A program made the translations under genes and the position numbers. This document shows, in pieces, positions 17,735-26,915 of a stretch of 33,506 nt of DNA. Position 1 is the first letter of the stretch. Each line of letters opens with the position of its first letter. Under the pieces are notes generated by a model. The model was not told where the DNA came from. It ran no database searches and saw only the letters and a program-made list of their open reading frames with translations. The DNA is from Acidobacteriota bacterium (lineage in GTDB: Bacteria > Acidobacteriota > Terriglobia > Terriglobales > Acidobacteriaceae), in NCBI GenBank assembly GCA_021781495.1, contig JAJXWS010000038.1, positions 1 through 33,506 on the forward strand, in the 5' to 3' direction.

Positions 17735-19489
17735 CTACAGTGTTGGCGAATCGTCGCCAAGCATGGCCTGCCGCACAATCTTAATGGGCGGGAAGCCCTG
17801 GCTCAAAAACTGATTGTGGAATTGTTCCAGCGAGAAGGCAGCGCCCTGTTTTTTCTTCAAATCTTCACGAAGCTTCAGGATCTCAAGCTTGCCGAGGGTG
17901 TAGTAGAGATAGGTTGGGTCAGAGGTTCCGCGCTTGGCCTCGACCATCGCCGTCTCTTTGGACTGATAGCCCTCTTTCTGGAAGAACTCGACGGCCTGGT
18001 CGAAGCTCATCTTGCCGGTGTGCATCTCAATGCCGACGATGAAGCGGGCGTTGCGCAGCAGCGCATCCTGCAGCTGGCCCAGGCGCAGCAGCTTTGACTC
18101 GCGCTCGTCTTTAGCGCCCTGGCCCGGCTGGCCGTAGCCCTCGTCGAGCATCATCTGCTCGCAGTAGTGCGCCCATCCTTCCACGTTGGTGTTGGCGCCC
18201 AGCAGCTTGCGCACGCGCGTGGGTGCCCGCGGCACCCAGAGGAACTGCACATAGTGGCCGGGATAAGCCTCATGCACGGCGGTGGAGATGACCGTGCCCA
18301 CGTTGAAGGAGTGCATGTAGCCCTCCACCTGCGCGGGCGTCATGGAAGGATCGGGCAGCGTGACGTTGAAGTAAGCCTCCTTGGCGTGCATCTCAAAGGG
18401 GCCGGGCGTATCCATGCTGGCAAAGGTGGTGGCGCGCATGAAGGGCGGCGTCTCTTCCACGATGGGCCGCACGTCGGAAGGAATGGTGACGATATTGCGC
18501 GAGCGGATGAAGGCGACGAGCCCATTGAACGTAGAGCGGAACGAGTTGAGCAGCTGATCGGGCGCGGGATGATCCTTGCCAAGCTCCTCAAGCACTGCAC
18601 TCGGCTGCTTGCCGGGCTCAAGCGCGTGCGCGATCTGCTGGAAGTGCTGCTGATTGCGGTGCAGGTCTGCCCAGCCGATCTGCAGCAGCCGGTCGAGCGG
18701 GATGTCCACCATCTCGTCGTACTGCAGCTTTTTGGCGAAGGTGTCCGCGCCGATGCGGTAGTCGCCGCTGGACTTTGCGAGCAGGTCGCTCTTGAGCCAG
18801 GCGAGATAGCTGTTCAGCGACGCGATGACGGCGGCATTGGTCTGCGCGAACTCGGCTTTGAGCGCGGGGTCCTGCGCGTCGGCAAAGGCCAGCGGAACGT
18901 CATGCTGGAAGAAGCTGACGATGCCGGGAAGCTGCTCGATGGCGATCTCTGTGTAGATGTGCGGCGGGTTCTTGAGATTGGCGCGGGCCTCGTTGAGCAG
19001 GCGCGGCATCTGCTTTTCGCGCGCGACAAGCGAACGCAGCCGTTCATCGGGAGTGGCAAACTTGCGCTCCATCAGCGTGAAGGCCGCGTTGGCCGCTGTG
19101 CTGGAGTACATGTCGGGGTTCTTCTCCCACGGACGAATGGTTTGCAGCGTGAGCAGCCAGGAACGGATGTTGCCGAGCACGATGGCGCGATCGCCGCGCG
19201 TGGTCTCATCGAGCGAGGCCGACGGAATGGCATCGACGCGTGCCTCAAAGCTCTTGAGCGATGCGACGGCGGCGTCGATGTTGCTGCGCGAAAAGTCTTC
19301 GAGCTGCGGATCGTACTGGTGATAGCCGACGGAGGTTCCCGAGGTGGGCTGGTAGTGGAAGTACACCTGGTCAAAGTACTCGTCGGAGACTCGCTGGAAC
19401 TGCTGCTTCCAGGATTCCTTTTCCGCGTGCGCGGCCACGGTGGCAGACATACAGGCTCCAATCGCAAACATCGCAACAAGTTTCTTCAT
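17735..19489 (-). CDS. Exported DUF885 zinc-peptidase-like protein
   Basis: A 584-residue protein with a signal peptide (MKKLVAMFAIGACMSATVAAHA) and a DUF885 domain filling the rest. The metal motif HEAYPGH (H406, E407, H412) is followed by VEGWAHY (E437, H441), the HExxxGH...E pattern of this family, whose members are presumed carboxypeptidase-like metallopeptidases. It probably acts in the periplasm on peptides. GAGG lies before ATG 19489. The gene starts 29 bp after the mfd stop on the same strand, so the two may share a transcript although no functional link is obvious. Confidence 0.9.
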   Translation of the reverse strand: MKKLVAMFAIGACMSATVAAHAEKESWKQQFQRVSDEYFDQVYFHYQPTSGTSVGYHQYDPQLEDFSRSNIDAAVASLKSFEARVDAIPSASLDETTRGDRAIVLGNIRSWLLTLQTIRPWEKNPDMYSSTAANAAFTLMERKFATPDERLRSLVAREKQMPRLLNEARANLKNPPHIYTEIAIEQLPGIVSFFQHDVPLAFADAQDPALKAEFAQTNAAVIASLNSYLAWLKSDLLAKSSGDYRIGADTFAKKLQYDEMVDIPLDRLLQIGWADLHRNQQHFQQIAHALEPGKQPSAVLEELGKDHPAPDQLLNSFRSTFNGLVAFIRSRNIVTIPSDVRPIVEETPPFMRATTFASMDTPGPFEMHAKEAYFNVTLPDPSMTPAQVEGYMHSFNVGTVISTAVHEAYPGHYVQFLWVPRAPTRVRKLLGANTNVEGWAHYCEQMMLDEGYGQPGQGAKDERESKLLRLGQLQDALLRNARFIVGIEMHTGKMSFDQAVEFFQKEGYQSKETAMVEAKRGTSDPTYLYYTLGKLEILKLREDLKKKQGAAFSLEQFHNQFLSQGFPPIKIVRQAMLGDDSPTL

Positions 19490-19518
19490 GCGTCCTCTTC
19501 AGCTCGTGCGTGGTTGGT

Positions 19519-22500
19519 TCAAGCATTGACTGGCGCGGGGGCCAGGCTGGTGAGCAGGTCCTGGATTTCCAGCAGCACTTCATCCGGACGAGTGGCGGTC
19601 AAAGGATATTTGAGCATGCCCTGGGGCGTGAACTGCGCTCCACGCTTGGCGTTGCGCGCCACCATGCGCATCAGTTGCTGCGGATCGATGCGCGCATTCT
19701 CTGTAAATCGAATCTGCAACTCGGTGCGCTTGCGGTCCATCTGCGCGATGCCGAGGTGCTCGCACGCAAGGCGCAGAGCGGCGGCCTCAAGCAGGTACAC
19801 CGTTGCATCCGGCAGCGCGCCGTAGCGGTCTTCCATCTCCGCGCGCAGGTCGGCAAGCACCTTTTCGCTCTCCGCGCCGGCAATCTTCTTGTAGAGGCGC
19901 AGGCGCTGGTTCTCTTCGGGCACGTAGGCCTCGTCAATGCGCAGCGCGATGCCGAGATTGAGCTGCGTGGACGGGCGCTCCTCGGCGCTCTCGCCCTTCA
20001 TCTCCTTCACGGCCGCCTCCAGCATGGAGGTGTAAAGCTCAAAGCCCACGGCCTCAATGTGGCCGCTCTGCTCGCCGCCGAGCATGTTGCCGGCGCCGCG
20101 CAGCTCGAGATCGAGCGCGGCGATCTTGAAGCCTGCGCCAAGGTCGCTGAACTCCTTGAGCGCGGCCAGGCGGCGGCGGGCGATCTCGCTCAACTCCTGC
20201 TCAGGCGGGATGAGTAAATACGCATAAGCGCGGCGGTTGGAGCGGCCAACGCGCCCGCGCAACTGGTACAGCTCACTGAGGCCGTGACGGTCGGCGCGGT
20301 TGATGAGGATGGTGTTGGCGAGCGGAATGTCGAGGCCATTCTCAATGATGGTGGTGGCCACCAGCACATCGTACTCATGATGCATGAAGGCAAGCATGAC
20401 CTTTTCAAGATCGCCCTCGCTCATCTGCCCATGACCGACGATGACGCGCGCCGCGGGAACCAGCTCCTGAATGCGCGCGGCGATCTCGTAGATGGACTCG
20501 ACGCGATTGTGCACGAAGTACGCCTGGCCGCCGCGCTCCAGCTCGACCTCAATGGCAGAGCGGACGAGCTTCTCATCGAACCGGGCCACGACGGTCTGGA
20601 TGGCCATGCGATCCTTGGGCGGCGTTTCAATCACGCTCATGTCGCGCAGGCCCACGAGCGACATGTGCAGCGTGCGCGGGATGGGCGTGGCAGACATGGC
20701 GAGCACGTCAATCTCCTTGCGCAACTGCTTGAGGCGCTCCTTGTGGCGCACGCCGAAGCGCTGCTCCTCGTCGACGATGAGCAGGCCGAGATCCTGGAAC
20801 TTGATGTCCTTTGAGAGCAGGCGATGCGTGCCGATGAGGATATCAACCTTGCCGTGCTCCACCTGCTCCACGATGAGCTTCTGCTCCTTCGCGGTGCGGA
20901 AGCGCGAGATCATCTCAATGTGGATGGGAAACTGCGCGAAGCGGCGCTTGAAGGTCTCAAAGTGCTGGAAGCTGAGCACGGTGGTGGGCGTGAGCACGGC
21001 CACCTGCTTGCCGTCCTGCACAGCCTTGAAGGCGGCGCGCATGGCCACTTCGGTCTTGCCATAGCCGACGTCGCCGCAGAGCAGGCGATCCATGGGCATG
21101 GTGGATTCCATGTCCTGCTTGATGGCGGCGATGGCCGAGAGCTGGTCATCGGTCTCGTTGTAGTCGAAGGAATCTTCGAACTCGCGCTGGAACTCGTTGT
21201 CGGGCGAGAAGGCGGTGCCCTGAGCGGTGTGGCGCTCGGCGTAGAGCTTGAGCAGTTCGCCGGCCATATCCTGCATGGCCTTGCGCACGCGCGCCTTGGT
21301 CTTGCTCCACTGCTGCGAGCCGAGCTTGTTGAGCACAGGCGCGGGACCGGCATCCGTGGAGCGATATTTCTGGATGAGGTCAAGGCGCGTTAGCGGCACG
21401 TAGAGCTTGGCCTGCTCGGCGAATTCCAGAATCATGAATTCGACGGAGAGACCGTCCTGCACGATCTCCTTGAGGCCCTGATATTGCGCGATGCCGTGCT
21501 CCACGTGCACGACATAATCGCCGATGCTGAGGTCGCGGAAGTCGGAGACGAAGGCCGCGGTCTTGGATCGCTTGGGCTCAGGCCGCGCGGTGATGTCGGC
21601 TTCGTCGGAGAGATCGTTGGCGCCGAAGACGATGACGTTGGAGTTGGGAAAGCTGACGCCGGAGGCAAGCTGCGTGCGCACGAGGACGGGCACGCGCTGA
21701 TCGCCGGAGAGATAACTTGCTTCCTCCAGCATGGTCTCAGCTCCATGCGCCACGCGGCTGCCCAGGCGATACGGAACCTGGTACTCGCGCATGACGGTGG
21801 CCATGCGCTCCACGTCGCCCTGCGTGGGCACGGCGAGCACGATGCGCTGGTCGGAGGCCATCAGATTCCGCAACTGCTCTGTGAGCGCGGGAATGGAGCC
21901 GTGGAAGCGCAGCGTGGGCCGCGAGCTGAAGGCGATTTCGCCGAGCGTGTTGTCCTCATCGAGCACGTCAACCGCGCCGAGCTGATCCAGATCGATGCCG
22001 GGATGCGACTGCAACAGGCCCTGCAGCACTTCAGGCCGCATGTAGATGTCTTCCGGCTGAATGAGCGAGCCGATGCCGGAGCGCTCATGGCGCTGCTCCA
22101 CCTTGTTCCACCAGCGATCCACCTGGTTGCGGACCATGGCGGGCTCATCCACAAAGAGCATACAGCGCGGCACCAGCTTGAGCAGATGACTCTCAGCACC
22201 GGCCACGCAACTGAAGAACTCCCAGCCGGGAAAGACGCTGACGCCGCCGCCGGCGGCCGCTTCCATGGCAAGAGCCTCTTCCGCGTCTTCGCCTTCCACC
22301 TGGATGCGCTGGCGGCTGAGCCGCGCGTTCACGGCGGCCAGCAGGCGCTCGGTAACCGGCGTTTCCGTCAGCGGGAGCAGCTGCACCTCGTCCAGGCCGG
22401 ACTGCGAGCGCTGCGACTCGGGATCGAATTTGCGGATGGTCTCAATCTCATCGCCGAAGAACTCGATGCGCACGGGGCGATCCGACTCGGGCGAGTAGAC

Positions 22501-23079
22501 GTCGAGGATGCCGCCGCGGCGCGTGAACTGGCCGGGCATCTCCACCAGGTCCATCTGCGTGTAGCCTACGCTGGCCAGGTGCGCGGTGAGCACCTCCATG
22601 TCCATCTCTTCGCCGCGGCGCAGCGTGACGGCAAGGCTGGCGTAGTATTCGCGGTCAAAGAGCCGCATGGCCGCGGCCTCAACGGGCGCAATCAGGATGG
22701 AGACCGCGCCGGCGGCCAGCTTCCACAGGGCGGCTGCGCGCTGCTCCTGCACGTCGGGGTGGGGCGAGAGGTTTTCAAACGGGAGCACGTCGTAGGCGGG
22801 CAGACGAACCACGCGGGCGGGATCAACGGCGCCGGTCAGCTCGCTGGTGGCGCGCAACGCCAGCTCCAGCGCCTCGGCAGCCTTGTTGTCTGCCACGATG
22901 ACGAGAATGGGATGCCGGGCGGCCCGCGCCATGAGCGGCAGATAGAGCGAACGAGCCGTGGAGGTGAGGCCGGAGACACAACGCCGCCCCGTGCCGAGAC
23001 TCAGGTGCCTCTGCACGCGATCGAATGCGGTGGACTGCTCCAGCTCCGCGAAGATTTCGCGGACAAACGGGAGGATCAT
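19519..23079 (-). CDS. mfd: Transcription-repair coupling factor Mfd
   Basis: A 1186-residue translocase that removes stalled RNA polymerase at lesions and recruits UvrA. The N-terminal UvrB-like region includes RRGGILDVYSPE and VRIEFFGDEIETIRKFD; the RNA-polymerase-interacting CarD-like domain has GDYVVHVEHGIAQYQGL. The RecG-like motor carries Walker A GDVGYGKT (669-676) and DEEQ (770-773), then ATTIIENGLDIP and QLRGRVGRS. The C-terminal TRCF domain is complete. Slightly longer than E. coli Mfd (1148). ATG 23079 has TAAACT eight bases upstream and no Shine-Dalgarno. Confidence 0.97.
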   Translation of the reverse strand: MILPFVREIFAELEQSTAFDRVQRHLSLGTGRRCVSGLTSTARSLYLPLMARAARHPILVIVADNKAAEALELALRATSELTGAVDPARVVRLPAYDVLPFENLSPHPDVQEQRAAALWKLAAGAVSILIAPVEAAAMRLFDREYYASLAVTLRRGEEMDMEVLTAHLASVGYTQMDLVEMPGQFTRRGGILDVYSPESDRPVRIEFFGDEIETIRKFDPESQRSQSGLDEVQLLPLTETPVTERLLAAVNARLSRQRIQVEGEDAEEALAMEAAAGGGVSVFPGWEFFSCVAGAESHLLKLVPRCMLFVDEPAMVRNQVDRWWNKVEQRHERSGIGSLIQPEDIYMRPEVLQGLLQSHPGIDLDQLGAVDVLDEDNTLGEIAFSSRPTLRFHGSIPALTEQLRNLMASDQRIVLAVPTQGDVERMATVMREYQVPYRLGSRVAHGAETMLEEASYLSGDQRVPVLVRTQLASGVSFPNSNVIVFGANDLSDEADITARPEPKRSKTAAFVSDFRDLSIGDYVVHVEHGIAQYQGLKEIVQDGLSVEFMILEFAEQAKLYVPLTRLDLIQKYRSTDAGPAPVLNKLGSQQWSKTKARVRKAMQDMAGELLKLYAERHTAQGTAFSPDNEFQREFEDSFDYNETDDQLSAIAAIKQDMESTMPMDRLLCGDVGYGKTEVAMRAAFKAVQDGKQVAVLTPTTVLSFQHFETFKRRFAQFPIHIEMISRFRTAKEQKLIVEQVEHGKVDILIGTHRLLSKDIKFQDLGLLIVDEEQRFGVRHKERLKQLRKEIDVLAMSATPIPRTLHMSLVGLRDMSVIETPPKDRMAIQTVVARFDEKLVRSAIEVELERGGQAYFVHNRVESIYEIAARIQELVPAARVIVGHGQMSEGDLEKVMLAFMHHEYDVLVATTIIENGLDIPLANTILINRADRHGLSELYQLRGRVGRSNRRAYAYLLIPPEQELSEIARRRLAALKEFSDLGAGFKIAALDLELRGAGNMLGGEQSGHIEAVGFELYTSMLEAAVKEMKGESAEERPSTQLNLGIALRIDEAYVPEENQRLRLYKKIAGAESEKVLADLRAEMEDRYGALPDATVYLLEAAALRLACEHLGIAQMDRKRTELQIRFTENARIDPQQLMRMVARNAKRGAQFTPQGMLKYPLTATRPDEVLLEIQDLLTSLAPAPVNA

Positions 23080-23087
23080 GCACTTCT

Positions 23088-23093
23088 AGTTTA
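23088..23093 (-). promoter_or_regulatory. -10-like box for mfd, 8 nt before the ATG
   Basis: TAAACT on the minus strand, identical to the box before ruvB, with AGAAGTGC between it and the ATG. Suggests a leaderless transcript. Confidence 0.4.
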
Positions 23094-23124
23094 TCAGCGG
23101 AAGAGAGAGAAAGGCAGGCTGGCA

Positions 23125-23146
23125 GGACGCAGCGCCAACTGCGTCC
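23125..23146. terminator. Hairpin downstream of the M20 peptidase gene
   Basis: GGACGCAG and CTGCGTCC form a perfect 8-bp stem around a CGCCAA loop. On the minus strand a pyrimidine-rich TTTCTCTCTCTTCC stretch begins a few bases further downstream. Likely terminates the M20 gene before mfd. Confidence 0.5.
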
Positions 23147-23184
23147 ATGCCGGTTTTGCGTTGCCGGAAAAACAACGCCGGGCG

Positions 23185-24642
23185 CTACTGGCCGCCCAGC
23201 GCCCGGGCAAACGCGTAAAAGAAGTCGAGCGCCTTCCAGTAGGAGTCCACGGGGAGGCGCTCATCCTGCCCATGGGCGCGATCGTCGTCGCGCTCCAGCG
23301 CAACCGCGGAGTAGCCGTAGCAGGGGATGCCGGCCTGGGCAAAGTAGATGGAGTCGCTGGCGCCGTTTTCCATGACCGGCGTGACCGGCGTGCCGGGCCA
23401 GATCTGCTGCGTGATGCGGGTGAGCGGCTCAAAGACCTCCTGGATGGGCGCGGGCGGCGCCATGGCCTTGCGATCCGGAGCGGTGTCAGACACCACGCCG
23501 GCATCCGAGACGTACCTGACGCTCAGCTTGGGGTCGGCAAAGAGGGCGATGAGCTGCTGGCGAATCTCCTCAGGCGAGTGGCCGGGGAAGATGCGGCAGT
23601 TCACGTTGGCCTGGGCGGTCTGCGGCAGGGCGTTGTTGGCGTGGCCGCCGCTCAGGCGCGTGGCCACGCAGGTGGTGCGGAAGTTGGAGTTGAAGCTGGG
23701 CTCGGCGCTCAGGCGCGAGGCGGCGGCCATATCCGGCGGCGTGGCCAGAATGGCGCGCATGTCCGCTGCGGTCTGGCCGGTCTCGCGCTCTGACAGGTTC
23801 CTGAAATAGGTGCGCGTGACGGCATTCAGCTCAAACGGGAAGGAGTAGGCCGCCAGCTTGTTGAGGGCCGTGGTGAGCTCGTAGATGGCGTTGTCGGGGC
23901 GCGGAATGGAGCTGTGTCCGCCGCGATCGACGGCCGTGATCTGAAAGTCAGAGTAGACCTTCTCGGTGGCCTCTACGTCTGCGACAACTGGGCGGCCGTG
24001 ATCCAGCTCCACGCCGCCGGAGTCAGGATTGATGACGTAGGCTGCGTCCACCAGGTCGCGGTGCTGCTGCACCAGCCATTTTGCGCCGTTGAACTTGCCG
24101 CCCTCTTCGTCGGCGGTGAGCGCCAGGATCAGGTCGCGCCCGGGCTGGTAGCCCTCGCGGTGCAGGCGCAGGAAGGTGGCCACCAGGATGGCATCGGAGT
24201 CCTTCATGTCCTGCGTGCCGCGGCCGTAGTAGTAGCCGTCCTTCTCCACGAACTGGAAGGGATCGGTGTGCCAGTCGGAGCGCAGGGCCTGCACCACGTC
24301 CATGTGGCAGAGGAAGAGGACGGGCTTCTGGGTGGGATGCCCGGCGGCGCGGTAGCGCACCACAAGGTTCTGCTTGTGCGAATCGGGGCCGAGCAGATGG
24401 ACATCCTCGTGGGGAAATCCGGCGTCGAGAAAGCGCTTCTGCATGGCGGAGGTGGCCGCGGTCACGCTTCCCTGGGGTGTGTCTGTCGTGTTGATCTCAA
24501 TGAGCTGCTTGAAGATCTCGCGCGCCTCAGCGCGGTCGGCCGCGGATGCCACTGGTAGAGGGCTCTGGGACGATGCGGAAAGGCAGGTACAGAGGACAAG
24601 AAGAAGTGCCGATGGAACGGCTACCAGCGAATGAGAACGCAT
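23185..24642 (-). CDS. Exported M20/M28-type metallopeptidase (M20 family)
   Basis: A 485-residue M20 (ArgE/DapE/carboxypeptidase) family peptidase with a signal peptide at residues 1-26. Metal-site residues visible are H113 and D115 (LCHMDVV), D145 (GTQDMKD), E179-E180 (TADEEGG, catalytic Glu and bridging ligand) and a final His in RAHGQDERLP. The lid domain shows RGGHSSIPRPDNA. Likely cleaves peptides or acylated amino acids in the periplasm; substrate unknown. ATG 24642 is chosen because the signal peptide starts there and TACAAT lies six bases before it; the open frame extends to 24696. Divergent from the VOC gene. Confidence 0.92.
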   Translation of the reverse strand: MRSHSLVAVPSALLLVLCTCLSASSQSPLPVASAADRAEAREIFKQLIEINTTDTPQGSVTAATSAMQKRFLDAGFPHEDVHLLGPDSHKQNLVVRYRAAGHPTQKPVLFLCHMDVVQALRSDWHTDPFQFVEKDGYYYGRGTQDMKDSDAILVATFLRLHREGYQPGRDLILALTADEEGGKFNGAKWLVQQHRDLVDAAYVINPDSGGVELDHGRPVVADVEATEKVYSDFQITAVDRGGHSSIPRPDNAIYELTTALNKLAAYSFPFELNAVTRTYFRNLSERETGQTAADMRAILATPPDMAAASRLSAEPSFNSNFRTTCVATRLSGGHANNALPQTAQANVNCRIFPGHSPEEIRQQLIALFADPKLSVRYVSDAGVVSDTAPDRKAMAPPAPIQEVFEPLTRITQQIWPGTPVTPVMENGASDSIYFAQAGIPCYGYSAVALERDDDRAHGQDERLPVDSYWKALDFFYAFARALGGQ

Positions 24643-24648
24643 ATGCGC

Positions 24649-24654
24649 ATTGTA
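24649..24654 (-). promoter_or_regulatory. -10-like box for the M20 gene, 6 nt before the ATG
   Basis: TACAAT on the minus strand, six bases before ATG 24642. No Shine-Dalgarno. Spacing puts the predicted transcription start at the ATG. Confidence 0.45.
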
Positions 24655-24684
24655 GCCGCTGGGTTCGCGGATGGCACGAGGCTG

Positions 24685-24714
24685 TTTACAACGCATGCCA
24701 AATCGATTTATTGT
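24685..24714 (+). promoter_or_regulatory. Candidate promoter and operator-like palindrome for the VOC gene
   Basis: TTTACA (24685-24690) and TATTGT (24709-24714) with an 18-bp spacer. The palindrome AAATCGATTT (24700-24709) sits in the spacer next to the -10. The same ten bases form the core of the palindrome at the MFS promoter (652-661). Confidence 0.45.
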
Positions 24715-24744
24715 GTCTCCGCTGCTATTTTCTCGAGGTGCAGG

Positions 24745-25677
24745 ATGGACTGCCGATTGCTTGCCGCCGCTTTTCTAGCCGCCTTAACCCTGAGCGCCAG
24801 CGCCGCCCCCGCGCCGCAGGAGCCGAAGATTACCGGCATTTCGCACCTGGCCGTGTACACATCCAACCCGGCCGCCACGGAGCACTACTACCGCGACCTG
24901 GTGGGCGCAGCCAGGCTGCCCGACCCGGAGAATCCACAGGGGGTGCGCTACGCGCTGAGCGCCACGCAGTTTGTTGAGGTGCTGCCGCTGCCGCCGAATG
25001 CGGGCATCAACCGGCTGGACCACACGGCCTGGAACGTGAGCAGCGCCGAGGGCATGCGGCGGTATCTGGCCGCCAAGGGCTGGAAGACCCCGGCCAAGGT
25101 GACGAAGGGCTCTGACGGCAGCCGGTGGTTTACGGTGCTGGACCCGGAGGAGAACAAGGTGGAGTTTGTGCAGCTGGCGGCGCATGCCAAGGCTCCGGAT
25201 GCGCCGAACGTCATCGGCACGCACATCATCCACGTGGGCTTCCTGGTGCACAGCCGCGCCAAGGAGGACACCTTCTATCGCGACATTCTGGGCTTCAAGC
25301 CGTACTGGTTTGGCGGCATGCAAGAGGGCAAGTTGGACTGGGTGAGCCAGCAGGTGCCGGACGGGCACGACTGGCTGGAGTATATGCTGACGAGCGGACC
25401 GTCGGGCTCGGGGATTCCTGCAACGATGACGCAGCACCAGCTGGGCGTGCTGGACCACCTCTCCATCGGCGAGAAGTCTGTGCCGGAGGCCTACAAGGTG
25501 CTGGAGGCAGGCAACCGACTGGGCGGCGTGCACGATAAGGAGCCCAAGATCGGCAAGGACGGCAAGTACCAGTTCAACCTGTATGACCCGGACGACATCC
25601 GGCTGGAGCTGATGAACTTCCACGCGAGCCAGAAGCCGTGCTGCTCACCGTTCACGGCGGAGGACCCGTCGGAGTAA
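24745..25677 (+). CDS. Exported tandem VOC (glyoxalase-fold) protein
   Basis: A 310-residue protein with a signal peptide (residues 1-22) and two vicinal-oxygen-chelate domains at about 28-145 and 158-292. Each shows the four expected metal-ligand positions: H34, E78, H93, E140 in the first and H163, E212, H238, E288 in the second. VOC enzymes include glyoxalase I, dioxygenases and epimerases; export argues against cytosolic methylglyoxal detoxification, so the substrate is open. A Cys-Cys pair occurs near the C-terminus. ATG 24745 has GAGGTG upstream and starts the signal peptide; the frame is open from 24631. A GH10 xylanase follows 43 bp later. Confidence 0.85.
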   Translation: MDCRLLAAAFLAALTLSASAAPAPQEPKITGISHLAVYTSNPAATEHYYRDLVGAARLPDPENPQGVRYALSATQFVEVLPLPPNAGINRLDHTAWNVSSAEGMRRYLAAKGWKTPAKVTKGSDGSRWFTVLDPEENKVEFVQLAAHAKAPDAPNVIGTHIIHVGFLVHSRAKEDTFYRDILGFKPYWFGGMQEGKLDWVSQQVPDGHDWLEYMLTSGPSGSGIPATMTQHQLGVLDHLSIGEKSVPEAYKVLEAGNRLGGVHDKEPKIGKDGKYQFNLYDPDDIRLELMNFHASQKPCCSPFTAEDPSE

Positions 25678-25720
25678 AGGCGGAGCGGATCCGCAGAATT
25701 TCCGAGAAGGTCGGCGATCG

Positions 25721-26866
25721 ATGACGAATCTCGAATTGTGTCGCGCCCTTGCGCTGCAGGGCAAATCAGCGGAGCGGCCCGCCACGGCCGTGGCCGCGAT
25801 AGCGGCATGCGGATTACTGCTTGCGACGGGCGTGGCGGGATGCGGCGGAAGCTCGTCCACGAGCTCCCAGACAACCACCGGAGCGACCGCGACGCTTCGC
25901 GATGCGGCGCAAAAGCACAGCTTGCTGGTGGGCGCCGCGGTGGATTCCAACCATCTTTCGGAGACGCTGTACGCGTCAACGCTCGCGCGCGAGTATTCCC
26001 AGCTTGAGCCGGAGAACGAAATGAAGTTCGTCGCCGTTCATCCGGACCCGACCACATACAACTTTGCCGGGCCGGATGCGCTGGTGGCCTTTGCCAAGAG
26101 CAACTCCATGCAAGTGCGGGGACACACGCTGGTTTGGCACAACGCCCTGCCCACGTGGATCACCAGCCCCGCGACGCCATGGACAGCGGTGACACTGAGC
26201 CAGGTGCTTCAAGACCACATTGCGAGCGTGGTGGGGCACTACAAAGGCCAGGTATACGCCTGGGATGTGGTGAATGAGGCATTCAACGATGACGGTTCCA
26301 TGCGCAGCACCATCTGGTATGACTCGCCGGGAATCGGCTTTGCGGGGCAAGGCACAAAGTACATTGAGCAGGCCCTGCTGTGGGCGCACGGCGCGGATCC
26401 GGCAGCCAAGCTGTTTGTGAACGAGTATGGCGCGGAAACCATGAATGCGAAGTCCGACGCCGTTTATGCCATGGCGCAGGATTTTGTGGCGCGAAGCGTG
26501 CCGCTGCGCGGCATCGGCATGCAACTGCACATCGACACGAACTTTGACACGCAAGCCAACCTGGCATCGCTGGCGCAGAACATCCAGCGGCTGGGCGCGC
26601 TGGGCCTGGAGGTGCAATTCACCGAGGTGGACGTTCGCTTGCCGGACGACAGCGCCACAAGCCTTGCCGCGCAGGCTCAGGCCTACCAGGACCTCATGAA
26701 GGTCTGCCTGGCGAACAAGGCGTGTACCGGATTTCAGACCTGGGGCTTTACGGACAAGTACTCATGGATTCCGTCGTTCTTTACCGGGTACGGCTGGGCG
26801 TTGCCATTTGACGACAACTATGGCAAGAAACCGGCCTACACCGCGCTGGTGAATAGCCTGCAATAG
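25721..26866 (+). CDS. GH10 endo-1,4-beta-xylanase, lipoprotein
   Basis: A 381-residue glycoside hydrolase family 10 enzyme that cuts the xylan backbone. A lipobox VAGC puts the lipidated cysteine at C41, followed by a Ser/Thr-rich linker (43-57) and the GH10 barrel (about 60-380). The acid/base is E186 in WDVVNEAF and the nucleophile E302 in QFTEVDVR; RGHTLVWHN and QTWGFTDKYSW are also family marks. The protein is probably anchored to the outer membrane or periplasmic face. The region before the hydrophobic stretch is long (about 21 residues). An AAGG site lies a little far from ATG 25721. gatB follows with its own apparent start signal. Confidence 0.95.
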   Translation: MTNLELCRALALQGKSAERPATAVAAIAACGLLLATGVAGCGGSSSTSSQTTTGATATLRDAAQKHSLLVGAAVDSNHLSETLYASTLAREYSQLEPENEMKFVAVHPDPTTYNFAGPDALVAFAKSNSMQVRGHTLVWHNALPTWITSPATPWTAVTLSQVLQDHIASVVGHYKGQVYAWDVVNEAFNDDGSMRSTIWYDSPGIGFAGQGTKYIEQALLWAHGADPAAKLFVNEYGAETMNAKSDAVYAMAQDFVARSVPLRGIGMQLHIDTNFDTQANLASLAQNIQRLGALGLEVQFTEVDVRLPDDSATSLAAQAQAYQDLMKVCLANKACTGFQTWGFTDKYSWIPSFFTGYGWALPFDDNYGKKPAYTALVNSLQ

Positions 26867-26899
26867 AGCGAGGCGCGCGGCCGGAACCATTTCCCGCGA

Positions 26900-26905
26900 T
26901 AAAAT
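26900..26905 (+). promoter_or_regulatory. -10-like box for gatB, 10 nt before the ATG
   Basis: TAAAAT exactly ten bases before ATG 26916, the same spacing as at fabD. No Shine-Dalgarno. Supports 26916 rather than the internal ATG at 26949 as the start. Confidence 0.4.
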
Positions 26906-26915
26906 CAGTATCAAG

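Noticed and set aside
21484..23793. Long plus-strand open frame of 769 codons opposite mfd and the M20 gene
   Set aside because: Runs across two real genes and the gap between them on the other strand, with no family motifs. GC-rich shadow.
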